Program-made: the position numbers and the translations under genes
Notes under the pieces: model-generated
Databases searched by the model: none
What the model saw: only the letters and a program-made list of their open reading frames with translations
What the model was told of the DNA's origin: nothing
Shown here: piece by piece, positions 39,006 to 50,861 of the stretch
How positions within the stretch are numbered: the stretch's first letter is position 1
Layout of the letters: every line of letters begins with the position of its first letter
DNA from: Apophysomyces variabilis
Lineage: Eukaryota; Mucoromycota; Mucoromycetes; Mucorales; Mucoraceae
Length of the DNA: 64,000 bases
NCBI GenBank assembly: GCA_002749535.1
Contig: MZZL01000409.1
Coordinates: forward strand, 1,361,527 to 1,425,526
Reading direction: 5' to 3'

Positions 39006-40726
39006 TTAAAGTAACCGCTCCCAGAACGGCCCTCTCTCAAACGTAAAGTGAGAGAGTTCCTGTGAGCAGATGGTGGAGGGTGGAATATCGGAAACAAAAG
39101 CCGAGGGAGTAGATGCTGGTACAGAGACGCTGGTTCCTTCGCAGAAAAAAACGTCCGATGCATTAGGAGCGAACAGCACTTTTTTGACAGAATCAATGGA
39201 ATGAATGTACATAAGGCGCGAAAGTAGATCAAGGCTTTCGGCATCCAGTTCGTAATCTGTTATCATGTCATCGAATTGCTCTGGGGTGCTGGCTTCACTC
39301 GGGCTTTCAGTATCATCTCTTTGTTCGAGTCGCTCTTCACTAGAGCTATCAATCCAGTTGACCGGACTAGGTGAATCCATGCTTGCCAACTCTCCATCAT
39401 CTATGTCTGTATCTGTCTCGTCTCCATTTGGAGCAAATGGTTCGTTCTCCTCAATGTTATCGGGATCTTCTTCGTCACTGGTACACCAGTCTGGATCTCT
39501 GGCGGCCGCGGCCAATCGCTGACTCTTGAACTGAGCTGCGAATCGCCATGTGACAGCACTAATATTAACCTGCTTTCCCGCACCCAGCGCAACGTAGCAA
39601 GCAGGGCATCTGAAAGTTTCTTCTAGTACTTCATCGTTCAAGTCTAAACACTCCAGGTGAAGCCATGAGAAACAATCGTCGCATTGTACCATGGAACCAA
39701 ACTCTTCGTGTGGCGTGTCACAAATGCATTGGATCATATGTTGCTTGTCTTTCTGTCGTTGTTTTTGCGTCTTCCTTCGGTTACACTCTACTTTGCGCCG
39801 ATGTGTGGGGCGCTTTTGTACCTTGCAATGATGACGCCGCCGCCGGAAGTTATCAATCTCTTCGTCCTCCTCCTTATTTTCACGCTGATCCAAATCCTCA
39901 GATTCCTCATCATCTTCAATGTCATAATCTTCGTACTGGTATTGATCATATGCTGGCCTAGTCAGTCTGCCGGGACGACGTCGATCGACTAGAACTCGGG
40001 ATACTGAATTCGGTGATGGGTGTTCAACTATTTTAAAGTCAGAAGCTATCGTCACAAACACGGTCTTCGTTACCGTGGCTTTTCCTAGAGATTGAGGGCA
40101 GTCTTGTCTCCATCTCAACTGAGCCGTGGACCATAGCTTCAACTAGGTTAGCTCCTATGCGAGCGACCTGTTGCTGTGAACTATCTGCAGGTGGACCGTG
40201 AGAATTGGTAGTGGAAGTTGGCATAGTGATGCTGATGGTGTGGGATCCATCCCTCGGCACAATATCGATGCATGCACCTGCCTCCTGCGATACAAACGTA
40301 AGATATTGCTTTAGAAGCGTCAAGTTGCGCAACATCGGCCTCTTAGATGAACAATCAGGAACTGATAGTTCTCTGCTACTTTTTTTCCCAACGATATCAA
40401 AGTTTTCGGTCGTAGTGATCTTTGCTACTGCAGCTGACAATCTTTGCTTTAAACGCATGGCGACGTTAATGTGTTCTTCGCTTGGTGGCGGTGCTATTAC
40501 GGAGGATGGTGTCATCGGAGCAGGATGTTTCACCGCAAATTCATAGGTTTCTTGATCTCCATTGGTTGTCGTTTTTGCCATGATTTTACGCACGGCCTGC
40601 AATATCTTGTCTGGATGTCTTTTTTGCTGGCCATATCTAGGATAACAGACCAGTTATGTCAATCAACATACGACTCAATGGATGATGGGAGATTCGCAAA
40701 ATTTAAACTTACGGCGGCACTCTCAT
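39006..40726 (-). CDS. PHD-finger nuclear protein
   Basis: Exons 40713-40726 (only 14 nt), 40074-40636 and 39006-40027; introns 76 and 46 nt; about 532 aa, starting MRVPPYGQQKRHPDKILQAV. A C4HC3 PHD finger at roughly residues 265-310 shows CICDTPHEEFGSMVQCDDCF, then WLHLECL and FRCPACY, the type that reads histone H3 tails. Before it lies a long basic Arg/Lys-rich stretch (RRRRHHCKVQKRPTHRRK) after an acidic one; after it come Asp/Glu/Ser-rich low-complexity regions. No catalytic domain is visible. The PHD type and architecture suggest a subunit of a chromatin complex (as in Set3C, COMPASS or Rpd3L components), but the exact partner is inference. The splice joins restore frame at both introns. 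Confidence 0.78.
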
Positions 40727-41639
40727 GGTAACAGTCTTTATGACAACAAGTAGAATGATTGGCGATAGAAAAGCGCCAGCGACGAGAAGAGGAAAGAAGA
40801 TGAAGAAAAAAACAAGACCAAACACAGGGAGAAAGAGAGAAAGAAAAAGGGAAAACGAGGGAAAACGAAAAGGTTAATGTAAGCAAAAGAAAAACAGTGA
40901 CAAGTGTGGGTACGAAGCTTACCAAATTGGTAGACAAGAAATCGTTATGCGCACCTGCTGCAAACAATGAGTTGGTGTCAGGGAAACAAGACAAAAAAAA
41001 GGGGGGAGAAATCAAAGGAGTGATGGGGCGATAAAAAAGGAAAAATTGGACTGCTGAAAAAAAGAAAAAAAAGATAGTCCATCCCCGATTCCTACATGAC
41101 CTCCGCTATCTGATCGAAGATTCGGGAACGTCTTTGTTCAATAGACTTCAACTCAAACATACATAGATCATCACGCTATGATCTTTAATAAACTTGGGAA
41201 GATGTGAAGTACGTTTAGATTAAAATAAGTTTAAAAAGGTAGGAGTTAAAATATGTTTGTCGAAAACCTGAGGCATGTGGATCGTCCCATAGCCTTACCT
41301 CAATTTCAAGGCATTTTCAAATTCTTTCTGTGACCCGACTTAAGCAGTCCCGAATTCTTGGGTTTGTCAGGTTTAGCACTGTTCTGTTTATCATCTCTAT
41401 GGACCCTCTAACTTACTTTTGCTTATGGGCAGCGTGCAGAAACACAAACGGTGAGAAATGGAGAATTCCATGGTAGCATTTGACCGTAATATTTGATTGG
41501 CTCAGATTGCCCAAACCATCCTTCACAAATGATCCCAGCAAATGTAGCTGAATGCAGGTGTCCAAAGTGCGTTCTCAGGTCTCAGGGCAGCGTGTCTTCT
41601 GTATCTTGAAGGCATGGTCTAAGGAGAACAAAGATACTG
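40727..41639. other. Upstream region of the PHD gene
   Basis: Purine-rich plus-strand tracts at 40780-40900 and 40990-41075 (pyrimidine-rich on the gene's strand) are likely 5' UTR and promoter of the PHD gene. Nothing else recognised. Confidence 0.45.
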
Positions 41640-41740
41640 TTTATTAAATGTGATCTGAAAACAGATTTTGCACCATGAAAGAAACAAGTTTGCTTAAGAA
41701 AAAAAGATATGCACTATTAATAGGGAAGTTTGGGCGAAAG
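41640..41740. repeat. MITE family M1, copy 4 (left half)
   Basis: TTTATTAAATGTGATCTGAA, then AGATTTTGCACCATGAAAGA and AACAAGTTTGCTTAAG, parallels the left half of the M1 copy at 36771. A weak right end may lie near 41775-41800 (TCGTCCAAGTAAAGATTCCT). Confidence 0.5.
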
Positions 41741-44700
41741 ATCATTCTTTACCTAACCAACTTAATTCTATCGTCCAAGTAAAGATTCCTCAAGCAGTAC
41801 AGATTATATTCGTGTTTCGTAGATGAAACGGTATGCTGATGCTGGCTCACTTATCCAAAGTGTATTCCTGGCGTGTGCCACCGTGAGCAATGTTGTACCA
41901 ATCATGACGAGATGTGCAGGGAAGGATGGCAGCGTTTAAATAAAAACCTCGCTGTTTCCGCATTGTTAAAGGGCTCGAGGCGATACAACATCTGGGGAGG
42001 GCTTAGACTACGGAAGAATAAGCGATGTTAATCTATAAAAGCACGTTTCTTTTTACTTGCCGAGCGGAGCTAATCTCTCACTTAAGGTACTTTTGTCAGA
42101 GCCGTTATAGGGTAAAAGGTAGATATGAAGCACATGTCGTCCTATATGCATGGTTAATCCAAGTGGTTAAGAGGATGTGATATGTGCATAGCAGAGCTAA
42201 AGAGTGAAGAATTGCATGCTTTTTCTGCTTAAATAGTTTCTGTTCACCGGAAACGACCAATCAGTCATTGATGCAAAAACGATTAAAAGTTTTTTATAGT
42301 GCAACAATACAAAGATAATAAGCAAGAAATGTCACAAGAACTAACAGTTTATGGTGGAATAAATACACTAGACGGGACGAGGTTAACCATCACCTTTACA
42401 TAAACGAACTGTATGTGGAGGAAGACGCCTTCTCCGACTCGAACGAAAAGAATTCCTATCGAACTGCTACACATATAGATGGCAACATAGCTGCCATTAT
42501 TGGAATAGCAAAAAATAACAATGCAATGACCCTAAGTATGTTTGAAACGAACGTGCTCTTTAAGAACATTAACTTGGGTAACATGTAGTTTCCGGTTTCT
42601 CCAGTTGCAAATGGGGACATCGAAGAGCAAATCAGCGATCTGTTAAGCAATCCCATCTAAGGGCCAAAGAAAAGTGGAAAGAATATAATGCTATCTTTTC
42701 CTTTCATTTCTGGTGCAGTGTGACTACAGGTTGAACATACTATTATTCGTTTGGACAGGTCATGAGCCGATGGAATCGGAGCAAACATTCCCTAAGCGCT
42801 AGCTTGCTCATGCCATACTTAACTTCCATGCAATGTTTTGACATTATCAGAGCTGATCAAGGCACGAATAAATATAATTAATGCTTTTTGGAAAGAAAAA
42901 TTTGCTGTTCGAAAAAGATGGCTCTCTAAGAAGAGGTAAAGCAAGATTTCGTGTGTGGCATATCTTTCGTTCAGCAAGGAGGGGATCTGCGATGGTAAAC
43001 ACCAATCAATGTCAAATATTCCTATTTGTTTGATATGACCTGTCACGGTGATGAAATATTTGGTAGGTATTAACTAGCTTGAGCATGACAGTAAATCATT
43101 TACTTTTGCGTTGTATTTGGCCAACGAAACAGTTAATCATTTGATCAGAAAACCCGTTTCCACATAGGCACATGTTATTTAGATGCTTGGAAGTGTATAT
43201 AATGTAACTGCAAACATCGGTAATTATAGTTGTACGTTTTCAGACAAAGAGCGTCGGTAATTGCTTGGTCAACTCTTTCTTAACGGCTATAGAAATTAGT
43301 TCTTAATTTGTTCCTTGTAAAGCTTTTATACTTGCAGATACTTTTACATCAAATATAGACGATATTTTTCGTCTATTCAATATCCAAATCTCCGTATCTG
43401 TCATTTTACCGTTGCCATCATACTTTTTTCGGTAATGTTAGCTTCTACGTTGTATCATATTGAGAAGTTGTTACCATATGACCAAGCAATCTGTTAGCAG
43501 AACAGTTTAATAAACGCAATATAGTTCTCTCCACATTCACTTTGATAAGTGCAGTAGGGCCTACTCACCGGTTAGATGGGCGTGGAATGTAGAAATCAAA
43601 CGGCTGATAACAGGATCGAATTGATACGTATATATGGAACAATTATGTTGCTATATTAATATATATCATTGCCAATGACAATACATAACTGTGTACGGGT
43701 TTGATGCACATGTTCTGATATTTGGTAACGGCAACTGGGTTGACAAAATTCCCAATGTCGCACATTGCTAGGATTTGCCGAGTTCCGCGCAATAGGGTTC
43801 TGGATTGTAATTATAAAATGACTGGGAATACGTGCACCTAGGCATTGACTCTCCATGGCTGGTCGCCTTTGTTATGTTGGTTAGAATTTGCACAGTCTTT
43901 GGAAAGCTGCCCTTTCTCACTCTCTCTTTTCTTGTCTTCAAAGCAGTCAAGTTGCGCTGTAATTGTATTAGATCTGCAACGAGCCGGATTGCTTACAGAA
44001 GCCAAGGATAATATTCGACTCACCTTTACTTATGACTTTGTTAAAGAAAAAGAAAAGCAAACGGCGGTTATTAATCTAACTATATAGAGCAAAGGTTGGT
44101 GTTCAGACAGTAGTCTATGATCAACATGAGGCCTTTACTCCGCCAGCGTAAGACAAGAGATAGACAATTCTCGGAGAAGTATCTAAGAACAGAACTCTTT
44201 TTCTCATTACGCGGGATATTTCCTGAGTAACCTCGCCAATATGTTTATCGCACCGACGCTTGTTCTAAGTTCTGTTGCCAAACGTTGTCTTTGATGCAGG
44301 AGTCTTGGTCACCAATCGGATTGGTTACTGTGTATAGATATCGAATGAGTGACCCAAAACATCCGTAAGTGGTTCACGGGACTTTAATAGATCTATCTCA
44401 TCTCGGCAAGTATTCTATTGCTCTTTGCCAAATCAACATAAGTTAGATTTAATGGTTAGGAAGAAGCACCGTATCACAAAAGGGGACTTTGAAACTTTTG
44501 CAGCAACTAAGAAGAAAAGTAAACTTAAGCGTTTTCTAACAAGAAGAAGGGTACAAGAATGATGTATAGCCATCTTGCATGGTTTGTAATAATAAAGTTC
44601 ACTATAAAGTATGTTTCCGAAGTTACGGTAGTTAATTTCAGTTGCTGGATGCTGTTACCAAGATTAGCTGCGGAAAGCGATAGGCTTTTGGACTTTCAAG

Positions 44701-45395
44701 CACTCTAGTCTAGCCAGTTCTAACAGTTGAGGATATATTGAAATTCTTTGGAAAAAGACTATAAAAGAATGATTTCATTCTGTCCAATTTTCCCTTTTTG
44801 AAATTATGACGACTTCATGCCAAGCAGTGGTGTTTTACTTTCAACAAATGGAAGACGTAGTAACGCAGGCTGAAAACAGTGGACCGAAATGAAATATCAG
44901 TCTCTGCATGATGAACATCATACCCTTTCTGCAATTGGTGCATTTACCTGCGACTGCTGAGGGGCAAATGGCGCAGCTATAACCATGAAAATGAGTAGCA
45001 TATGGTGGCTCTTTTCCCTATGACCAAAAAGGAAAAAGGACATTTGGGTTATACTCTTTAACCGAATCGAGTGTTAAGCTTCGCCACGGTATGTGTAACA
45101 GAAGTATCGCTCGGCTTTTGACTCCTGGGTGACATTCCCAAAACAAATCATGGAAATGGCATGACACACCGAGTCGTCTGACAGCTTCGGTTTGGTTACT
45201 CAAAGAGCCGCTGAAATGTTATCAGTGCATGCCTTGAGCCACTTAAGAGAGCATAGCCACCTGTATTTCAGCATTGAAATCTCTTTCTTCTTCTTTCCTT
45301 CCTTTCTTTCTCCCTTATTTCTTTCTTATAATCTCTCGGTCATTTCATTCTCTGATTCCTTTATCCTCTTTTCTACTTCATCTGTAATTTGAAAC
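41741..45395. other. Long intergenic region, nothing recognised
   Basis: About 3.6 kb with no frame above 80 codons and no motif I can name. Repeat-derived sequence near 42003-42019 is shared with 37156. The last 130 bp (45270-45390) are strongly pyrimidine-rich (TTCTTCTTTCCTTCC-type) and end at the peroxidase ATG, as expected of a fungal promoter/5' UTR. Confidence 0.45.
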
Positions 45396-46381
45396 ATGAA
45401 TAAGGAAGAAAGCAACTCAACTACTCCTCGTGCACCTTTCTGGAAGACCTTTTCGATAAGTGTTATCGCAAGTGCATTCATCGGATTATTCTTACTACAA
45501 ATGATCCGTGTCGAAATCCATGCAAACTTGTCAAGACTAGATCAAGATGAATGGAAAGAATTCATGAAAACACATCCTTATGAAAGAAGATTTAATGGAA
45601 AAGATGCATCTCGATCGCCATGTCCAGCTCTAAATACGTTGGCTAACCATGGATTGATCTCACGTAACGGACGAAATGTCACGTTTGACGAACTCTACAC
45701 TGCGGTTAAACTTGTGGGACTTGGCCCAGTCTCGTCCTATATGACACTCTCTTATGTTTATTACACTTTTCATAAGAATAGGCCGTCTGACAGTGTCCTG
45801 TACAGCTTATTCAAAATAGCCGATACGATCAATCTCGATGAGCTGGCAAACCACAATGTTCTGGAGCATGACGTGTCGTTGAGCCGAAACGACCTATATC
45901 TAGAACCGCATAACGTCATAAATCCAGCGCCAGCACGAGTGGCACTCATGACCCAATTTGCGACCAACGGCACATTCACCGCCCAAAATCAGTATGATTA
46001 CCGAAAATTCCGCTGGCTTGAATCTCTTCGTGACAACCCTCAGTTATATTACAGTACATTTTTACAGGTACGGCACAAACAAGCTCAATAGGTTATAGCA
46101 GCAGTAACTTATGGATGTATTTGCGATGCCATTAGTTAATTGCAGGGACAGAGTGCGTTGTGCTCCAGGAAGTGCTTGGGCGTGGCAAAGGCATGCCCGT
46201 GGAACATCTGCAGGCATTCTTTTTGGAAGAACGGTTTCCCGATGACTGGTATCCTCCCGCAAGGCCATTATCCGGATTTGATCTTGCATGGAAGACATTG
46301 CAGTGTGTCCTCAGTGTTAGAAGTAGTTCTGCCACATTGGAGAATACACCACAAATGGCGTCAGTCAAAGAAAAAAAGTAA
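45396..46381 (+). CDS. Heme-thiolate peroxidase (chloroperoxidase/UPO family), membrane-anchored
   Basis: Exons 45396-46067 and 46136-46381 (68-nt intron, ending CCATTAG); about 305 aa. The family signature is SPCPALNTLANHG (Cys about 76 is the proximal heme thiolate ligand) followed by the EHDVSLSRND block (about 157-166), the conserved EHD of peroxidase family 2. The second exon supplies TECVVLQEVLG and FFLEERFPDDWYPP, the C-terminal family block. These enzymes use hydrogen peroxide for halogenation, oxygenation or peroxidation. Unlike the secreted chloroperoxidase and unspecific peroxygenases, this protein begins with a polar segment then one hydrophobic helix (SISVIASAFIGLFLLQMI, about 20-38). 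That suggests a type II membrane anchor or uncleaved signal. The substrate is unknown. PEX11 follows 296 bp later on the same strand. Confidence 0.87.
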
Positions 46382-46677
46382 ATTGGAAGAAGACTAGTAA
46401 CATTTTCATGTAAATTTAGAATATTAGTATAAAATGTATCTCGCTTTCATTGCTATCTGCAGTTGCTGCTGTGTTGGAGGTACTTACGTTGGCTGGTTTC
46501 GAGAAGTGATCGTTTAGTGATATTTAATCCCCGCCAAGCTGATATGAAAGCATGTGATTGATCAAATCATAAACCGCTTTTTTTTCTCCCCCTTCCGGTA
46601 GTTTTTCCCTTTTTGCTTTTCCTTCCTTTTTTCTTTTTCACCACTCGTTTGTCTGTTCGTTCTTTTTGTCTGTCATA

Positions 46678-47567
46678 ATGTCTTCTTCTTCAGAGCCACT
46701 TAATCCTTTAGCTATTGCGAAACTGCTCGGACCATCCAATCCAAAACTGGATCACCTTGTCAGGTTCCTTAACAGTGTACGAGGAACGGACAAAGTGCTG
46801 ATGGTATGTTTGCCTTATTCCCGGAGAAGAAAGTGAAGCTGATACACTCTCCATGTAGTTCATTCAATACTGGTCGAAAGTCGTCGTGTGGTGGCTTCAA
46901 AGACGTGGTAGAGTCAGTGGTGCAGCAACGCGTATCTTGAACCTGTCCTCTCCTGTCAGCGACTTCCGAATTCTGTTGCGTTATTACGGTCTTCTGCCGA
47001 TGGTCCAGTACATGAATTATATTGAATATCACCCTCCCTCGAGCCGGCTGGCTTTGACAATTGAACGAATTCAGAACTGGTGCAACATCATTTATTACCC
47101 GCTGGAACATATCTACTGGTTGGGGGCACACCAAGTCCTGCCCATTTCGGAACAAAAGACAAACAAAATTGGCATGTGGAGTTGTCGCTTCTGGGCTGCC
47201 TACGTTGTCTTGGAATATGGTCGTCTCGCAGAACAATACCGCCTCTTAAGACAGCGAGAAACAAACTTGCTGAAACGCATCAAAGCAGGTGATATCGCTA
47301 CAGAAGAAGATCCAGAAGTCGAAATGGCAAACATCAAAGCGGAACGCCAATCCATCGTCGTAAACACATGTATCAACTCAGGGTAAGTAAAACAGGATAC
47401 TCTTTCTGCAACTGGATGTCATTGACGGTCATGCTGTGTACAGATACTTGCCTTTAACGGTCCATTGGTCACTCGAAAAATCTAGCTTTCCTGATGTATT
47501 GGTCGGGGTGTGTGGTGGCTTTGCTTCCATTTTCCAAATCTATGCTGCATGGAAAGCGGAGGCTTAA
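46678..47567 (+). CDS. PEX11: Peroxisomal membrane protein PEX11
   Basis: Exons 46678-46803, 46859-47382 and 47444-47567; about 257 aa. PEX11 tubulates and elongates the peroxisome membrane before fission. Recognisable blocks are LDHLVRFLNSVRGTDKVLM followed directly after the splice by FIQYWSKVVVWWLQRR (the amphipathic N-terminal helices), then NLSSPVSDFRILLRYYGLLP, and the C-terminal membrane segment VLVGVCGGFASIFQIYAAWK ending in a short tail. The size matches PEX11 of other fungi (about 230-260 aa). The region before the ATG is pyrimidine-rich. It converges with NAA35, whose stop is about 430 bp away. Confidence 0.9.
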
Positions 47568-47999
47568 GATCGTCACTGATAGACTAAAGTATTACATTTG
47601 CCAACAAAATCGATTACCAATTAAAGTAGAAACAGCACAATTCCCGAGAAGCGTTTTTTCCCAACCTATATATTGTATATGTCTATATCCTGTTTTACCA
47701 ATTGATGTTGGCCTGCTCCCCGGATTCGTACGCTAACCCCATTCACAAACCCAAAAAAGAACGATTGGGTCGCTGTACTGCAACAAGTGCCTTTTTTTTC
47801 TTTCTTTAACAATTGTAACTAATTCATCGTTTCTATTACTGGCCACCATGAATGGTATCTGAACTCAAATTTAGTGGTCGTAGCTTTATCGGCGTTGGAC
47901 AATCGCATTATCGCCACATTATTGGCAATAGAGGTTTTTATCATTCCAAGGAGATCCTATTACCAACCCCTCCATCAGTCGGCTTTGCCTTGTAATTTG
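47568..47999. other. 3' intergenic between PEX11 and NAA35
   Basis: Contains the two convergent 3' UTRs. No gene recognised. Confidence 0.5.
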
Positions 48000-50692
48000 T
48001 TAATCACATACCTTTCGAAAGGCTTCTATACACATATCTGTCTGGAGATCAGCAATGTCCGCATTAAGAACTGATTCCAGTTTATCTTTCGCTATTGAAA
48101 AGTCTTTGGATGCTTTAAGCAAATCAAATACAGCTGCATCAGTCGTAATCGTCTTAAAAAATAGTTCATAGGACGGAAACGGTGGTGAAGCGAGTGCAGC
48201 AAATGGTTTAAATCTGTGGCGGAATCGCGTAGCTTCATCGTCGAATAGTACTGGCCTGATTGTAAGCCGTTTCAACGATTGCAATACAATAAGCAGCTTG
48301 TATATGCCAGCGCTTAATGACTGTTTCGCCTCATTGATCCACAGCAAGGTTCGGATATCCGCCACGGGATCTCTTCCTGCTCTAGTTTTCATCTTTTGTT
48401 CTGGTAATTGACCAAACAGATGAGCATACATCGTTTGCACAACATCAAGAGCATACCAGACTGCGATATGAAAGCATGACTTGCGATCCGATCAAGCAAG
48501 TAGCGATGATTGTCTAGCAGGTATTGCAGGTACCAGTAAATCATCACATGTTCATGAGCACTATATAGATCCAGTTCGAAACCAAGTTCTAAGATTGTCT
48601 CCATCATGCTCAGCTTGAAATGATAAGCCCAAGATGACAAATAGTACGGTTGCGACGAGATGCCCTATTATTACGTCAGAGCGAGCATATTGTTAATTCC
48701 AATACCTACAGATATTTCTTGTAGAGCTTCATCTATATTTGTAGCCTGTAAATCACAAAACGATTTGCTTAATAGCCCAGGTATTTGAAATCGCATTACC
48801 TCTTCTTGTAACATTTCCCATTCTCCAAGGACTTTACAAAGAATTCTACGTTGACGAGCTCGATTGTGGCAATGTATTTTGAAATAGTCTATCAATGGCT
48901 TGGAAGCATTGTCACTAATCTTCTTTACCGTTTTAACTAATTCACACTTACGAAAGATGCTCGTTCTAGAAATTCCGACAGTGCCTGTCGAGCTTGTTGC
49001 GTCAAATCATAATGCTGACTCGACTGATTTGGAATAGGTAATTCGGGATCCAACCACCAGGGAGGAGGCTTTACCAACTCCTCAATAGAGCGAGCAACGA
49101 TCCTTGGCGCAGAACGCGTACCAAAAATGTAAGAATCATGGTAAAATATCGTCTAAATGGCTCAGGTTAAAGAGCTTAATCTTTCTTTTTCTGCTTACGT
49201 TAAGCTTGGATCTAGAAAACGCGTCTGCATAAGGCCGTGCAGACGCAAAGCTATTGAAGAAGTTCTAACATGGACCATTTTAATCGAGCAGGACCCATGT
49301 GCAAGTTTCACTTACCATTAAAGATCTAACAGAGGAAAATTTGATCACTCCACAAATGGACTGAAGGCGTTTAATGATCAATAGGAATTCGTCGTATGAC
49401 TGGACAAGATCGTTAAATATCGTATATTAGATCAGTTACAACTCACCTCTTTGTCTGAATGGAGAGTAATGGGTCTTGGAGGAGCTTGTGAAGTGAATTT
49501 ACGATTGATACTGGGATCGAACGCTACCCGTCCAATTTTTTTTTGCTTCCGTTAAGTAAAGCTTAACTGCTTGCTTTCATACGTACCTCCTTCGACTTCA
49601 ATGCCTTTATCAACGGTCGATTGAATGATCCCATCAGCAGCTAAAAGGCCGATAATTTCTTCCAGCTGCTCCTCTGCCTTTGCAAAATGACTGCATTGAG
49701 CTTGTGACATATAAATCAGAACGAGCAAGTAGCAGCGGCGAAGTTGCAGACGACTTAAAATGGGTTTCAGATCTGCGGTACGGTACGTGTTACTTATCAT
49801 TTGTCCTCAAATATCTGCTCTTTTTTCCTTCTCTTTTTTCCTTCTCTTCTTTCTTTTTCTTTTTTTTTTTTTTTACCTACTGCAACTGTAGATTGTTGTA
49901 TTAGACCTTTTACTGATATAATTGCTGCATCTATATCATTTAAAACGGTGACGTCCGGATATTTTTCGTTCAGGGAGAGTCCAAACAAATTTGTCGTAAA
50001 ATCTTCTTCCTCAAACACGTTTCCTGACTTCATCTCCGTCCATACATACTGACAGCATTTAACCGCTGCAAGTATGTATGCCCTCAGAACGACTTGCATG
50101 ACTTCCTCAACATTACTGGAAACTGATGGCTGTTGCATAACTAAGGCGGGTATATGATGGAAATAGGAGCATGTGTACACGGTCTGCGACAAGGAGTGTC
50201 CTGATATCCATGTCATCTGGAATTTGGGCGCTGTAAGTAAAGTCAAGAAGGGATCCGATAAGTACTTCGCAACTCAGTAAGCGATCCATAATCCAAAGCA
50301 ATTGTGTCGGTTCCAAAGCCTTTTCCACATCGAACGGTTTCTTGTCCTTTTCTATCACCATGCCGGTATCCATTTTAGGATCCATAATTTCGATTGCGCT
50401 CATGGCATCCATAAGACTAAAGGATTTCAGGTGTACAAGCTGTCCCACTTCGAAATCTGAGGCCACCTAAGTATAACTTGTCTGGAAATCAATTGACGTA
50501 CCTTGTGTCGCTTCATCGAGAAATGCCGTTATATCTTTCCAAGGGGGCTGAAAGAGGTTATCGAAACTTAACGTATCGTTCGGCACGCCAATATTCAGTT
50601 CGGATATGGCTTCTAATAAATCAAAGGTACGTTTTTACCATTATTATGGGATCTGAGCTGCTATTACTTCTAATGTCACTCATACGAGACAT
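48000..50692 (-). CDS. NAA35: NatC auxiliary subunit NAA35/MAK10 (apparent frameshift)
   Basis: Many-exon gene on the minus strand. Exons placed: 50686-50692 (7 coding nt, tentative), 50502-50612, 50266-50456, 49877-50216, 49587-49772 and from 49523, with further exons to a stop at 48000. NAA35 anchors the NAA30 catalytic subunit to ribosomes for N-terminal acetylation of Met-hydrophobic starts. Family blocks: FQPPWKDITAF, HLKSFSLMDAMSAIEIMDPK, MTWISGHSLSQTVYTC (exact across a splice), FDPSINRKF, FGTRSAPRIVARSIEE, LELGFELDLYSAHEH and RHRFKPFAALASPPFPSYE. At 48484-48493 a 5-bp tandem duplication (CGATC CGATC on the plus strand) breaks the frame. With one unit the reading would run on through LLDRKSC into the next block. 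It is either a sequence error or an inactivating mutation. All other family parts look intact. Confidence 0.85.
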
Positions 50693-50861
50693 ATCCAAGG
50701 ACAAAGCCAAAATGCCGTGCAGTAAGCAGCGCGTCCCAATCCCTGTATGGCGTCTCAATATCCAATCATTATAACCACGTCACATAAGTCCCAAATCCCG
50801 CTTTTTTAACGAGTGTTGGTACCTGCCAACTATTTCTCTATTCCATTCTGTATTTTTCGCC

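Noticed and set aside
49501..49560. Possible homopolymer frameshift in NAA35 (nine A on the coding strand)
   Set aside because: Using the acceptor GGGTAG just downstream puts the A-run in the intron and joins EVEG to AFDPSINRKF in frame, so no frameshift is needed here.
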